Below, piece by piece: positions 1-6,805 of a stretch of DNA of 42,954 nt. Source of the stretch: an uncultured Bacilli bacterium (GTDB lineage: Bacteria > Bacillota_I > Bacilli_A > RF39 > UBA660); NCBI GenBank assembly GCA_944332025.1, contig CALVJB010000008.1, positions 1-42,954 of the forward strand, written 5' to 3'. The translations under genes and the position numbers were made by a program. The notes under the pieces were generated by a model. It was not told the origin of the DNA, ran no database searches, and saw only the letters and a program-made list of their open reading frames with translations. How positions within the stretch are numbered: the first letter of the stretch is position 1; every line of letters starts with the position of its first letter.

Positions 1-927
1 TTTAACTTCTCTTTTTTTAGTAATAATTCCATATATTAAAGCAATTATAAAGATAGCACTTAATCCAAGAGAATAAGAAGAGTATAAAGTATTAGAAATA
101 TTAAAGTTAGGAATAAGTAATCCTAGTAATGAAATATCCTTATTAGTAGCAGTCCTACCATCAAGTAAAGAATAAAGCGTTGGAAGTAATAAAACACAGC
201 TCATAATAACTGGTATTAGCATTACAAAAAGATATTTAAATCCTTCTTTAAAGAAATCTTTAACTGTAATTTTCTCATTTTTCTTATCTTCTATATATCT
301 AAAAATACCATAAAGTAAGACACAAACTAATCCTACAACACTAAAGTAATAACTAGTTAAAATCATTAAGAAGATGGATATAACTAATAAAGATATTTTC
401 TTCTTATCAAAATACTTATCAACACCTATTAAAGCCATAAGTAAAAAAGGCATATAATCTACAAACATAATATGACGATGCAAATGGAAAATAAAACATC
501 CTGCAGTTAAAAATAGTAAAGTACTAATAAAACTTATCTTTGAATCAAATCTTCTTCTTAAGAAATAATACATTAAAGCAATACTTACTATTAAGCAAAT
601 AATCATACTAAACTGTATATAAGTCATCATAGATACAAAAGGTAATAAATAAGAAATTAAAATAATAGGATTAAAAAGTCCATAATAAGAAATATTATAG
701 ATATTTTGTCCTCCTCCAAGATTAAAAGCAAAGTTAGGAAAAAAATCACCTGTATCATAGAATAATTTTCTTAAATAATCAGGAAACATAATATGTTGAC
801 TAAGCCAGTCTTTCTTAGACCCAAAAAAATTAGTAAAGTTAATAAGAATTAAAACGATAACTAAACTAATAATAATCAAAGTTAAAACACTAATAATGTC
901 TTTTTTATGTTTATGCAAACTTTTCAT
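1..927 (-). CDS. YfhO-family membrane protein, C-terminus cut by window edge
   Basis: The frame is open from an ATG at 927 to the window edge, giving 309 residues without a stop. A basic N-terminus is followed by a first membrane helix (residues 10-30), a large extracytoplasmic loop with the GGGQNIYNISYYGLFNP signature, then many hydrophobic helices. This pattern is typical of the YfhO family, large GT-C-fold-like proteins; Bacillus YfhO takes part in glycosylating lipoteichoic acid. Family members usually exceed 800 residues, so most of the gene lies outside. It starts just downstream of the DUF3048 gene ending at 936, on the same strand, so the two are probably cotranscribed. The exact substrate cannot be told from this fragment. 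Confidence 0.8.
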   Translation of the reverse strand, partial: MKSLHKHKKDIISVLTLIIISLVIVLILINFTNFFGSKKDWLSQHIMFPDYLRKLFYDTGDFFPNFAFNLGGGQNIYNISYYGLFNPIILISYLLPFVSMMTYIQFSMIICLIVSIALMYYFLRRRFDSKISFISTLLFLTAGCFIFHLHRHIMFVDYMPFLLMALIGVDKYFDKKKISLLVISIFLMILTSYYFSVVGLVCVLLYGIFRYIEDKKNEKITVKDFFKEGFKYLFVMLIPVIMSCVLLLPTLYSLLDGRTATNKDISLLGLLIPNFNISNTLYSSYSLGLSAIFIIALIYGIITKKREVK

Positions 928-935
928 AAGTCCCC

Positions 936-2012
936 CTAACTAATTGTAATACTACTATTAACAGGTACTACTTGTATCATCGTATTACCATCACTAACAA
1001 CTAACTCATTATCTCTATAATAATAATGAGTCTTACCACTCCTAGAATCTTTACTCCAAGTAATAGGTATAGCATAACCATTAGTAATGTAATATCCTTC
1101 CCCATTACCTACAGTATCTAAATCTTGTCTTCCATAACTATCTAATGTATAGTTATTTACTTTCATAATAATTATATTTTTATAATGATATTGTACACTA
1201 CTATCTCTATCAGTATGCGGACTATTATTCATATAACGTAAATAATATCTATTAGTAGAATCATAAGTATAACTTCTAACCTGGCTATAAGAATATGTCA
1301 TACTAACATTATTGGCAGTTAACAAGTCACTTGTAGCATCAAAATTAACATCATCAGGAGTATAATTTAAAAGACTATAATTATCACTAGTAGTACTATA
1401 ACCTTTACTACTTGCAACATTATATAAATCTTCTATACTAGTAAAGACATTATGAGGTGCAGCAATATTATAATTACGATAATAACCATTATCATAAAGT
1501 CCATTAATATTATTAACGCCTAAAGCTCTAATATCATTTTGTGCAAAAGTGCTCCATCCATAGTGAGCATAAATAGCATCACTCTCAAGTGCATAATCTA
1601 AAAAATAATGTCTACTACTCCTAACAGGACCAATAACACTAGTATTAACATCTTTAAAAATAGCCATTATACGAGTTAATCCACCTTCTACTATTATTTC
1701 ATAAGTTAAATAAGCATCTTGTAATCCTACATGAGCATTATTACCTACATTATTATCAATCATAACGGCGATAGGTCTTCTATTACTATTAACATCGTAA
1801 ACAGTTAAATCCTTTTTCTCCACAGTACTAGCATCATCTATTTTTATCTTTTCTTTTTTATTAGATTTATTATCATTCATAGATAACAAAAAGTAGAAAA
1901 GACCTATTAATATTAAAAACAATGCTACACTAATAACACTAATTATAATTATTTTCTTTTTATTACGATTAGGTTTAATCCTAACTTCTCCTAAAAGTTT
2001 TGGCTTTCTCAC
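936..2012 (-). CDS. DUF3048 (YerB-type) membrane-anchored protein, copy 1
   Basis: DUF3048 family protein with the family hallmarks RRPIAVMIDN, LTYEIIVEGGLTRIMAI, GPVRSSRHYF and AHYGWS in the first half and a TSRSGKTHYYYR-like C-terminal region. One N-terminal membrane helix with a short basic cytoplasmic tail anchors an extracytoplasmic domain; there is no lipobox, unlike Bacillus YerB. I place the start at GTG 2012, because an AGGTGG Shine-Dalgarno sits nine bases before it; an in-frame ATG at 2039 lies upstream of that site. A close paralogue lies at 2542-3585. The biochemical role of the family is unknown to me; a cell-envelope function is inferred from topology and from the YfhO gene downstream. 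Confidence 0.85.
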   Translation of the reverse strand: MRKPKLLGEVRIKPNRNKKKIIIISVISVALFLILIGLFYFLLSMNDNKSNKKEKIKIDDASTVEKKDLTVYDVNSNRRPIAVMIDNNVGNNAHVGLQDAYLTYEIIVEGGLTRIMAIFKDVNTSVIGPVRSSRHYFLDYALESDAIYAHYGWSTFAQNDIRALGVNNINGLYDNGYYRNYNIAAPHNVFTSIEDLYNVASSKGYSTTSDNYSLLNYTPDDVNFDATSDLLTANNVSMTYSYSQVRSYTYDSTNRYYLRYMNNSPHTDRDSSVQYHYKNIIIMKVNNYTLDSYGRQDLDTVGNGEGYYITNGYAIPITWSKDSRSGKTHYYYRDNELVVSDGNTMIQVVPVNSSITIS

Positions 2013-2141
2013 AACTACCACCCACCTAAATTTTACCATATAATAAAGAATAATTAAACTTTAAAGAAGAAGTTTCCAAAACTTGACAAAAAATATACTA
2101 TTTACAAAGCGTTAAAAACATGATACATTATAAGCATAATT

Positions 2142-2258
2142 AAAAAGCGGTGTTCCCCACCAATCAAAAAGCGGGAATGAAAAAAGCGGTGTTCCCTACC
2201 AAACAAAAAACGGGAATGAAAAAAGCGGTGTTCCCTACCAATAAAGAAAATGGGAATA
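2142..2258. repeat. Three tandem 39-bp repeats with conserved hairpin
   Basis: Three head-to-tail units (2142-2180, 2181-2219, 2220-2258) share the core AAAAAGCGGTGTTCCC and a second arm GGGAAT. In every unit TTCCC can pair with GGGAA across a loop of about 15 bases, and the loop varies more than the arms. They lie between the terminator of the small gene at 2303 and the start of the DUF3048 gene at 2012. In one plus frame the 39-base period gives a 13-residue repeat (KKAVFPTxQKxG), but no convincing start signal goes with it. Function unknown. Confidence 0.85.
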
Positions 2259-2294
2259 AAAAAAGTGACTATCTATATTCATTCATAGATAGTC
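2258..2294 (-). terminator. Rho-independent terminator after the 73-aa gene
   Basis: A perfect 10-bp stem (GACTATCTAT / ATAGATAGTC, 8-nt loop) at 2267-2294 is followed on the minus strand by a run of T at 2258-2264. It closes the transcript of the gene ending at 2303. Confidence 0.8.
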
Positions 2295-2302
2295 TTTTAT
2301 TA

Positions 2303-2524
2303 TCATCTTACAAGTTTCTTAACATAAGGACTGTCCACAGATTTATATCCTTTAAATGTTTCTGTACTAGCAATATCTTCTCTTCTATTTTGTAAAGCAA
2401 TAACTTCATTAGCTTTATTCAATTCAAACGCATCTGCTTTATAAATGATTTTTACAACTTTACTTGACCTTACAACACTAGTACCAGGCAAAGCTTTTTC
2501 TTTCATTTTATCCGCCATTCCCAT
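2303..2524 (-). CDS. Small hypothetical protein between the two DUF3048 genes
   Basis: A 73-residue, basic, soluble protein beginning MGMADKMKEKALPG. The start is supported by a GGAGG Shine-Dalgarno nine bases upstream of ATG 2524, and the gene ends eight bases before a strong terminator, so I regard it as real. It has no signal peptide, membrane helix or motif I recognise. It follows the DUF3048 gene 2542-3585 after 17 bases and is probably cotranscribed with it. Confidence 0.7.
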   Translation of the reverse strand: MGMADKMKEKALPGTSVVRSSKVVKIIYKADAFELNKANEVIALQNRREDIASTETFKGYKSVDSPYVKKLVR

Positions 2525-2541
2525 AATTTAAAACCTCCATA

Positions 2542-3585
2542 TTAATTAACAACTACATCTCTACTACTAGGCATCACTTGAATAAAAGTATTACCATCAC
2601 TCACCTTTATTTCATCACCATTACTATAAGAATAATAAGTCTTACCACTTCTGGAATCTTTCTCCCAAGTAATAGGCATCATATAACCATTAGTAATATA
2701 ATAACCAACTCCTGTTCCTACTGTATCTAAATCTTGTCTACCATAATCATCAAGAGTACTATTATCTACTTTCATAATAATTATATTTTTATAATGATAT
2801 TGTTCTCCACTATCTCTATCAGTATGAGGAATACAATTCATATAACGAAGATAATAACCATTATCACTATCATAAGTATAACTTCTAACTTCACTATTTG
2901 AATAAGGAATATCAATACTAGTTAAACTTCTACCTTCTAAACTACAATTCTCCCCATCACAGTTTAATGAATTATCAGTTTTCTCCAAATCTACCTTTTT
3001 ACTAACATAATTTAAATTTTCATAATCACTAGATGTAGTATCGTAACCTAACTCTTCTGCTTTTAAATATAAATTATCAATACTAGTAAAAACGTTATGA
3101 GGAGCAGCAATACTACTATCACGATAAAAGGCATCATCATAAAGTCCATTAATATTATCAACAGAAAGAGCCTTTACATCATTCTCTGCATAAGTACTCC
3201 ATCCATAATGAGCATATATTGCATCATTTTCAAGAGCATAATCTAAAAAGTAATGTCTACTACTTCTAACAGGTCCAATTACACTAGTATCAACATCTTT
3301 ATATATAGCCATTATCCTAGTTAACCCACCTTCTACTATTATCTCATAAGTTAAATAAGCATCTTGTAATCCAACTTGTTCATCATTTTCTACATTATTA
3401 TCAATCATAACAGCAATAGGACGTTTATTACTATTAACATCATAAACATCTAACTCTTCTTTTTTTTCTACTAAAGGAATATCATTACCAAGATAAATAA
3501 AATAATAGTAAGCTCCTCCTATCAAAGCTAATAGTAAAATTATAAATATAATAAATGTAATTATTCTTTTCCTCTTCTTTTTCAT
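2542..3585 (-). CDS. DUF3048 (YerB-type) membrane-anchored protein, copy 2
   Basis: Paralogue of the protein at 936-2012: both carry DVYDVNSN(K/R)RPIAVMIDNN, GLTRIMAI, GPVRSSRHYFLDYALE, AHYGWST and a shared C-terminal block ending in an SDGNT-I-QV motif. A basic N-terminus and one membrane helix (about residues 8-30) precede the outer domain. Compared with copy 1 it has an insertion containing two cysteines (NCDGENC) near the middle. Start: ATG 3585 after GGAGAGGTGG. The tandem arrangement implies local duplication followed by divergence. Function unknown; envelope location inferred. Confidence 0.85.
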   Translation of the reverse strand: MKKKRKRIITFIIFIILLLALIGGAYYYFIYLGNDIPLVEKKEELDVYDVNSNKRPIAVMIDNNVENDEQVGLQDAYLTYEIIVEGGLTRIMAIYKDVDTSVIGPVRSSRHYFLDYALENDAIYAHYGWSTYAENDVKALSVDNINGLYDDAFYRDSSIAAPHNVFTSIDNLYLKAEELGYDTTSSDYENLNYVSKKVDLEKTDNSLNCDGENCSLEGRSLTSIDIPYSNSEVRSYTYDSDNGYYLRYMNCIPHTDRDSGEQYHYKNIIIMKVDNSTLDDYGRQDLDTVGTGVGYYITNGYMMPITWEKDSRSGKTYYSYSNGDEIKVSDGNTFIQVMPSSRDVVVN

Positions 3586-3676
3586 AAGTACCACCTCTCC
3601 TTTAATTTTATCACAGTTTTATACTACTTAGTAGAACAATTTATAATAAAAAACATAAAGTATATTAGGTGATTAT

Positions 3677-4108
3677 ATGTCTCAATTAGTTCAATATACA
3701 AGTAAAGAATTAGATTTACTAGCAAGATTAATGCGAGCAGAAGCAGTTGGTGAAGGAGAATATGGTATGCTTATGGTAGGTAATGTTGGTGTAAATAGAG
3801 TCCTTGCTAACTGTTACACTTTTAGAAATATAAGTACTGTTACTCAAATGGTTTACCAAAATCCTGGAGGTTTTGCAGGTATCAACAGTCCCCAATTCAC
3901 ATCAGGTTCAACTATTAAAGAAAGAGAACTAGCAGAAAGAACTTTAAAAGGAGAATATTACTACCCTGCTACTAATGCTTTATGGTTCTATGCTCCTGGA
4001 AGAAATAACAACTGTATTAGTACTTGGTATGACCAAGCCTTAGCAGGAAGATTTAAAAATCATTGTTTCTATGCCCCTGATCCAAATGTATGTCCTCCAC
4101 TGCATTAA
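3677..4108 (+). CDS. SleB/CwlJ-like cell-wall hydrolase (Hydrolase_2 family)
   Basis: A 143-residue single-domain protein matching the SleB/CwlJ catalytic domain: LARLMRAEAVGEGEYGM holds the conserved glutamate (E22) near the N-terminus, followed by VGNVGVNRV and the aromatic-rich NPGGFAGINS and TNALWFYAPG blocks. In the family this domain cleaves peptidoglycan glycan strands, often as a lytic transglycosylase on spore cortex. Here there is no signal peptide and no peptidoglycan-binding domain, so it may be cytoplasmic until lysis or use another route out. ATG 3677 follows AGGTGATT. It stands alone on the plus strand with a TATAAT (3642-3647) upstream. The family call is good; a spore role is not shown. 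Confidence 0.85.
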   Translation: MSQLVQYTSKELDLLARLMRAEAVGEGEYGMLMVGNVGVNRVLANCYTFRNISTVTQMVYQNPGGFAGINSPQFTSGSTIKERELAERTLKGEYYYPATNALWFYAPGRNNNCISTWYDQALAGRFKNHCFYAPDPNVCPPLH

Positions 4109-4125
4109 ACGCAATCAAAAATATA

Positions 4126-4155
4126 TTGTCAAATCATAGTAAACTATGATATAAT
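4126..4155 (+). promoter_or_regulatory. Promoter of tRNA-Trp
   Basis: TTGTCA (4126-4131), 18-base spacer, TATAAT (4150-4155) with an extended -10 TG one base upstream. It ends 24 bases before the tRNA. The TATGATATAAT form recurs at other promoters in this window. Confidence 0.75.
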
Positions 4156-4179
4156 TAATGTGTTCTTAAAAGAACCCAT

Positions 4180-4253
4180 AGGGGCGTGGTATAATGGTAG
4201 CATAGGAGTCTCCAAAACTTTTGATGGGAGTTCGATTCTCTCCGCCCCTGCCA
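4180..4253 (+). tRNA. trnW: tRNA-Trp (CCA anticodon)
   Basis: Full cloverleaf: acceptor AGGGGCG pairs with CGCCCCT, the T loop is TTCGATT, and a G plus encoded CCA ends the gene. The anticodon loop CTCCAAA gives anticodon CCA, which reads UGG. It is preceded by its own promoter and followed by a terminator. No UCA-anticodon Trp tRNA is seen here, in line with TGA being used as a stop. Confidence 0.95.
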
Positions 4254-4264
4254 TTAAGAAACTT

Positions 4265-4293
4265 AAAGACTCTTGGCATAAGAGTCTTTTTTT
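4265..4293 (+). terminator. Terminator of tRNA-Trp
   Basis: AAAGACTCTT / AAGAGTCTTT stem with a GGCAT loop and a T run, starting 12 bases after the tRNA. Confidence 0.85.
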
Positions 4294-4320
4294 ATATTAT
4301 TATATAAAAAGGTGATACAA

Positions 4321-4863
4321 ATGAATGAAACTGATAAAAAAAGTTTAGAAAAAGCTAAAAAACTATTTTCAAGTGGAGATATTAACAACATTGAAGTTGG
4401 TACTGTTAAAGGATTACAACAAATTCATAAATATCTATTTGAAGGCTTATATGATTTTGCAGGTATCATCAGAAAAGAAAACATTTCTAAAGGAAATTTT
4501 AGATTCACCAACACTCTATATTTAGAAGACATTTTAAAAAAAATAGAAACAATGAAAGAATCTACACTAGATGAAATAATTGATAAATATGCAGAAATGA
4601 ATATCGCTCATCCTTTTTTAGAAGGAAATGGTAGAAGCACAAGAATTTGGTTAGATTTAATATTAAAGAAAAATTTAAATAAAATAGTTAATTGGGAAAA
4701 AATTGATAAAAGATTATATTTACAAGCAATGGAACGAAGCCCAATTAACACTTTAGAAATTAAAACTTTAATCGAAAATAATCTAACAGATGATTTAAGT
4801 TTAACTACAATTTTTAAAGGTATAGAAACTTCATATTATTATGAAACAGATGAATATCATTAA
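4321..4863 (+). CDS. fic: Fic-domain protein, class III-like (protein adenylyltransferase)
   Basis: A 180-residue single-domain Fic protein. The catalytic loop HPFLEGNGR (97-105) is intact, with the histidine base and the Gly-Asn-Gly-Arg anion-binding segment. Fic enzymes transfer AMP from ATP to a target hydroxyl. The protein strongly resembles, from memory, class III Fic proteins such as Neisseria NmFic: [26 protein letters not shown] and a C-terminal helix SYYYE (171-175). In class III the Ser-xxx-Glu-Gly/Asn motif blocks ATP and tyrosines in it are auto-AMPylated; here the last position is Thr (T176). NmFic-type proteins modify topoisomerase subunits, which is only a suggestion here. Start: ATG 4321 after AAGGTGA rather than the GTG nine bases earlier. 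Solitary, with its own terminator. Confidence 0.9.
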   Translation: MNETDKKSLEKAKKLFSSGDINNIEVGTVKGLQQIHKYLFEGLYDFAGIIRKENISKGNFRFTNTLYLEDILKKIETMKESTLDEIIDKYAEMNIAHPFLEGNGRSTRIWLDLILKKNLNKIVNWEKIDKRLYLQAMERSPINTLEIKTLIENNLTDDLSLTTIFKGIETSYYYETDEYH

Positions 4864-4901
4864 TATTCAAGTTAAGCAAAGTGAAAATACTAAAAAAGTA
4901 A

Positions 4902-4938
4902 AAAACTTTCTTTACACATAATTGAAAGTTTTTTTATT
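4902..4938. terminator. Bidirectional terminator after fic
   Basis: AAAACTTTC (4902-4910) pairs with GAAAGTTTT (4924-4932); a T run follows on plus and a T-rich stretch follows on minus. It serves fic and the convergent pseudogene ending at 4952. Confidence 0.75.
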
Positions 4939-4951
4939 TTCAAACTCTAAC

Positions 4952-5599
4952 TTACTTTTTTAACGTATATGTAAATGCTTTATCTTCTAAGGTTTCAGGA
5001 ACAAAACGATGTCTTAACGGTCCAAATGTTAAACGGGAAAATGCATTACCACTAGCACCTACATCAATCATCATTCTAAGCTGTATTATCTTATCATTAT
5101 TCTTTTTAGCATTATCTAATATTAATAAACATTCACAGTCTAAAAAATTATCAGGATTAAAAATCTCCTTCATTTCTGAAAGTGATAATTCCATTACTTT
5201 ACTAGATAACACTTCTATATTATTATTTTCATAAGAATAAATTCTTTTTATAACATTACAAGAACTATCATCACAAACTAAGAATTCATCATTTATACAT
5301 TTTTTAGGCATATCAAGAATATCAAGATCATTATCAGGATTAGTAATAGAAAAAGCAGTATGTCTTACTGAGAAAAAATTTATATCAGTAATAGCTATTT
5401 CAACAATATCACTTAACAAAGGACCATCTGATAAACGATATTCAATCTTATAATAATGCTCATTATCTTTTAAATAGCAGGATTTCTTATTTTGAAAAAT
5501 AATCTCCGGATTAAGTCTTTCTATCTCTTATAAACATGATATTAAAGGTTCAAAAGATAATACTTCCTATCGATTTTGTAATAAAGATATTAAAGTCAT
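4952..5599 (-). pseudogene. Broken gene with two in-frame stops near its 5' end
   Basis: Reading on the minus strand from ATG 5599, which has a GAAAGGA Shine-Dalgarno, the same frame continues to 4952 (216 codons) but is interrupted by TAG at codon 11 (5567-5569) and TAA at codon 24 (5528-5530). The segments between and after the stops read as ordinary protein (for example NPEIIFQNKKSCYLKD), so one gene has decayed by point mutation. A promoter is still present upstream (5657-5685). Initiation downstream, for instance at TTG 5419, would give a 155-residue fragment, but that lacks a good ribosome site. The protein family is not recognised; no membrane helices or metal motifs are seen. Confidence 0.75.
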
Positions 5600-5656
5600 A
5601 TATTTTTTTCCTTTCTCATTTTCATTGCTTTTTATATACCAGTTTTCAATGAAAAA

Positions 5657-5685
5657 ATTATATCATAGACTAAACATCTTTTCAA
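5657..5685 (-). promoter_or_regulatory. Promoter upstream of the broken gene
   Basis: On minus: TTGAAA (5685-5680), 17-base spacer, TATAAT (5662-5657), with extended -10 TGA. It is near consensus even though the gene it serves has stops. Confidence 0.7.
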
Positions 5686-5759
5686 ATTAGCATAATAAAA
5701 ATATAATTAATGTTATTTACAAAAACTTAACATCAAATAATGTCAACTGACTTGCATTT

Positions 5760-5791
5760 CTCCATCTAAAAAACTACAATTAAGATGGAGG
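5760..5791 (+). promoter_or_regulatory. Hairpin that sequesters a Shine-Dalgarno
   Basis: CTCCATCT (5760-5767) is perfectly complementary to AGATGGAG (5783-5790), which overlaps the GGAGG ribosome site (5787-5791) of the gene starting at 5798. The loop is 15 bases. Translation would need the stem to open, by heat, a ligand or a protein. No known riboswitch class is recognised around it. Confidence 0.55.
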
Positions 5792-5797
5792 TAGAAT

Positions 5798-6763
5798 ATG
5801 GAAGCAAAAGATATTAAGAATGTTGCCTGTGTTGGGGCAGGTGTAATTGGTTATAGTTGGGCTTTATATTATTCTCTAAAAAAACTATCAGTAAATGTTT
5901 ATGATATAACTGATGAAGTTTTAAACCTTGCTAAGGAAAGAATACATGAAAGCCTACTAAACTTAAAGAAAAATAATGTTGTTACAGAAGAAGAAATTAA
6001 AGAAATTGAAAGTAGGATTAGTTATACTACATCTATGGAAGAAGCAGTTAAAGATGTAGAATTTATTACTGAATCTGGTCCTGAAAGTTATGATATTAAA
6101 AGAAAAATGGTTGAAGAAATGGAAAAATATACTAAAGATGACACAATCATCTCATCATCTACATCAGGACTATTAATCACTGAAATAGCAAAAGATGCTA
6201 AACACAAAGAAAGATTTATAGGAGCACATCCTTATAATCCACCACATTTAATACCATTAGTAGAACTTACTAAAGGCGACTATACAACTGATGAAGTCAT
6301 AAACACTGCCAAAGAGTTTTTCCAATTAATTGGTAAAGAACCTGTAGTATTACAAAAAGAAGCTTTAGGATTTATCTGTAATCGTATTCAAATGGCTGTT
6401 TATAGAGAAGTATGTAGTCTTGTAATGAATGGTGTATGTACTATAGAAGATGCTGATAAAGCTGTTACTTATGGCCCAGGATTAAGATGGGCTATTATGG
6501 GACCTAGTCTAGTCTTTGAATTAGGTGGTGGTAAAGGTCATATAGATGGACTTATGAAACACTTAAACCCATCTATTAGTTTATGGTTACACGATATGGC
6601 AGACTTTAAAGACTTTCCTGAAGATTTTCCAGAAATAGCAAGAAAAGGTGTAGAAGAAGCCTTAAAAAATAGACCTAAAGAAATAGGTAATGATGATGAA
6701 TCACTTGCCGAATATCGTGATAAAATGCTAATAGAAATATTAAAATTACATAACAAACTATAA
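5798..6763 (+). CDS. 3-hydroxyacyl-CoA dehydrogenase family oxidoreductase
   Basis: A 321-residue NAD(H)-dependent dehydrogenase. The N-terminal Rossmann fold has GAGVIGYSWA; SSSTSGLL and HPYNPPHLIPLVEL supply the Ser and His of the family's catalytic set, and GFICNRIQ starts the C-terminal helical domain. The block YGPGLRWAIMGP is closer to the L-gulonate/L-carnitine dehydrogenase branch than to beta-oxidation enzymes, so the substrate may be a small beta-hydroxy acid rather than an acyl-CoA; this is inference. No fatty-acid oxidation genes are nearby. Start ATG 5798 has GGAGG seven bases upstream, inside a hairpin. It ends at a terminator shared with the convergent ABC exporter. Confidence 0.85.
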   Translation: MEAKDIKNVACVGAGVIGYSWALYYSLKKLSVNVYDITDEVLNLAKERIHESLLNLKKNNVVTEEEIKEIESRISYTTSMEEAVKDVEFITESGPESYDIKRKMVEEMEKYTKDDTIISSSTSGLLITEIAKDAKHKERFIGAHPYNPPHLIPLVELTKGDYTTDEVINTAKEFFQLIGKEPVVLQKEALGFICNRIQMAVYREVCSLVMNGVCTIEDADKAVTYGPGLRWAIMGPSLVFELGGGKGHIDGLMKHLNPSISLWLHDMADFKDFPEDFPEIARKGVEEALKNRPKEIGNDDESLAEYRDKMLIEILKLHNKL

Positions 6764-6781
6764 TTAAAAAGAAAGAACAAA

Positions 6782-6805
6782 AAAAGAGGAAGGCTAACCT
6801 CTTTT
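6782..6805. terminator. Bidirectional terminator
   Basis: AAAAGAGG (6782-6789) pairs with CCTCTTTT (6798-6805), flanked by T runs in both directions, between convergent genes. Confidence 0.85.

Noticed and set aside
2142-2258. CRISPR-like array of short repeats
   Set aside because: The units are contiguous, with no unique spacers and no cas genes nearby.
2150-2395. Plus-strand 81-codon frame over the tandem repeats
   Set aside because: Its end lies antisense to the well-supported 73-aa gene and its terminator, and the start has no ribosome site; it arises from the 39-base period.
4321-4863. Fic as a toxin of a toxin-antitoxin pair
   Set aside because: No small antitoxin gene lies next to it; the inhibitory helix is in the protein itself.
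5528-5569. Reassignment of stop codons as an explanation of the broken gene
   Set aside because: TAA and TAG end many genes in the window, and TGA is also used as a stop; only this gene is interrupted.
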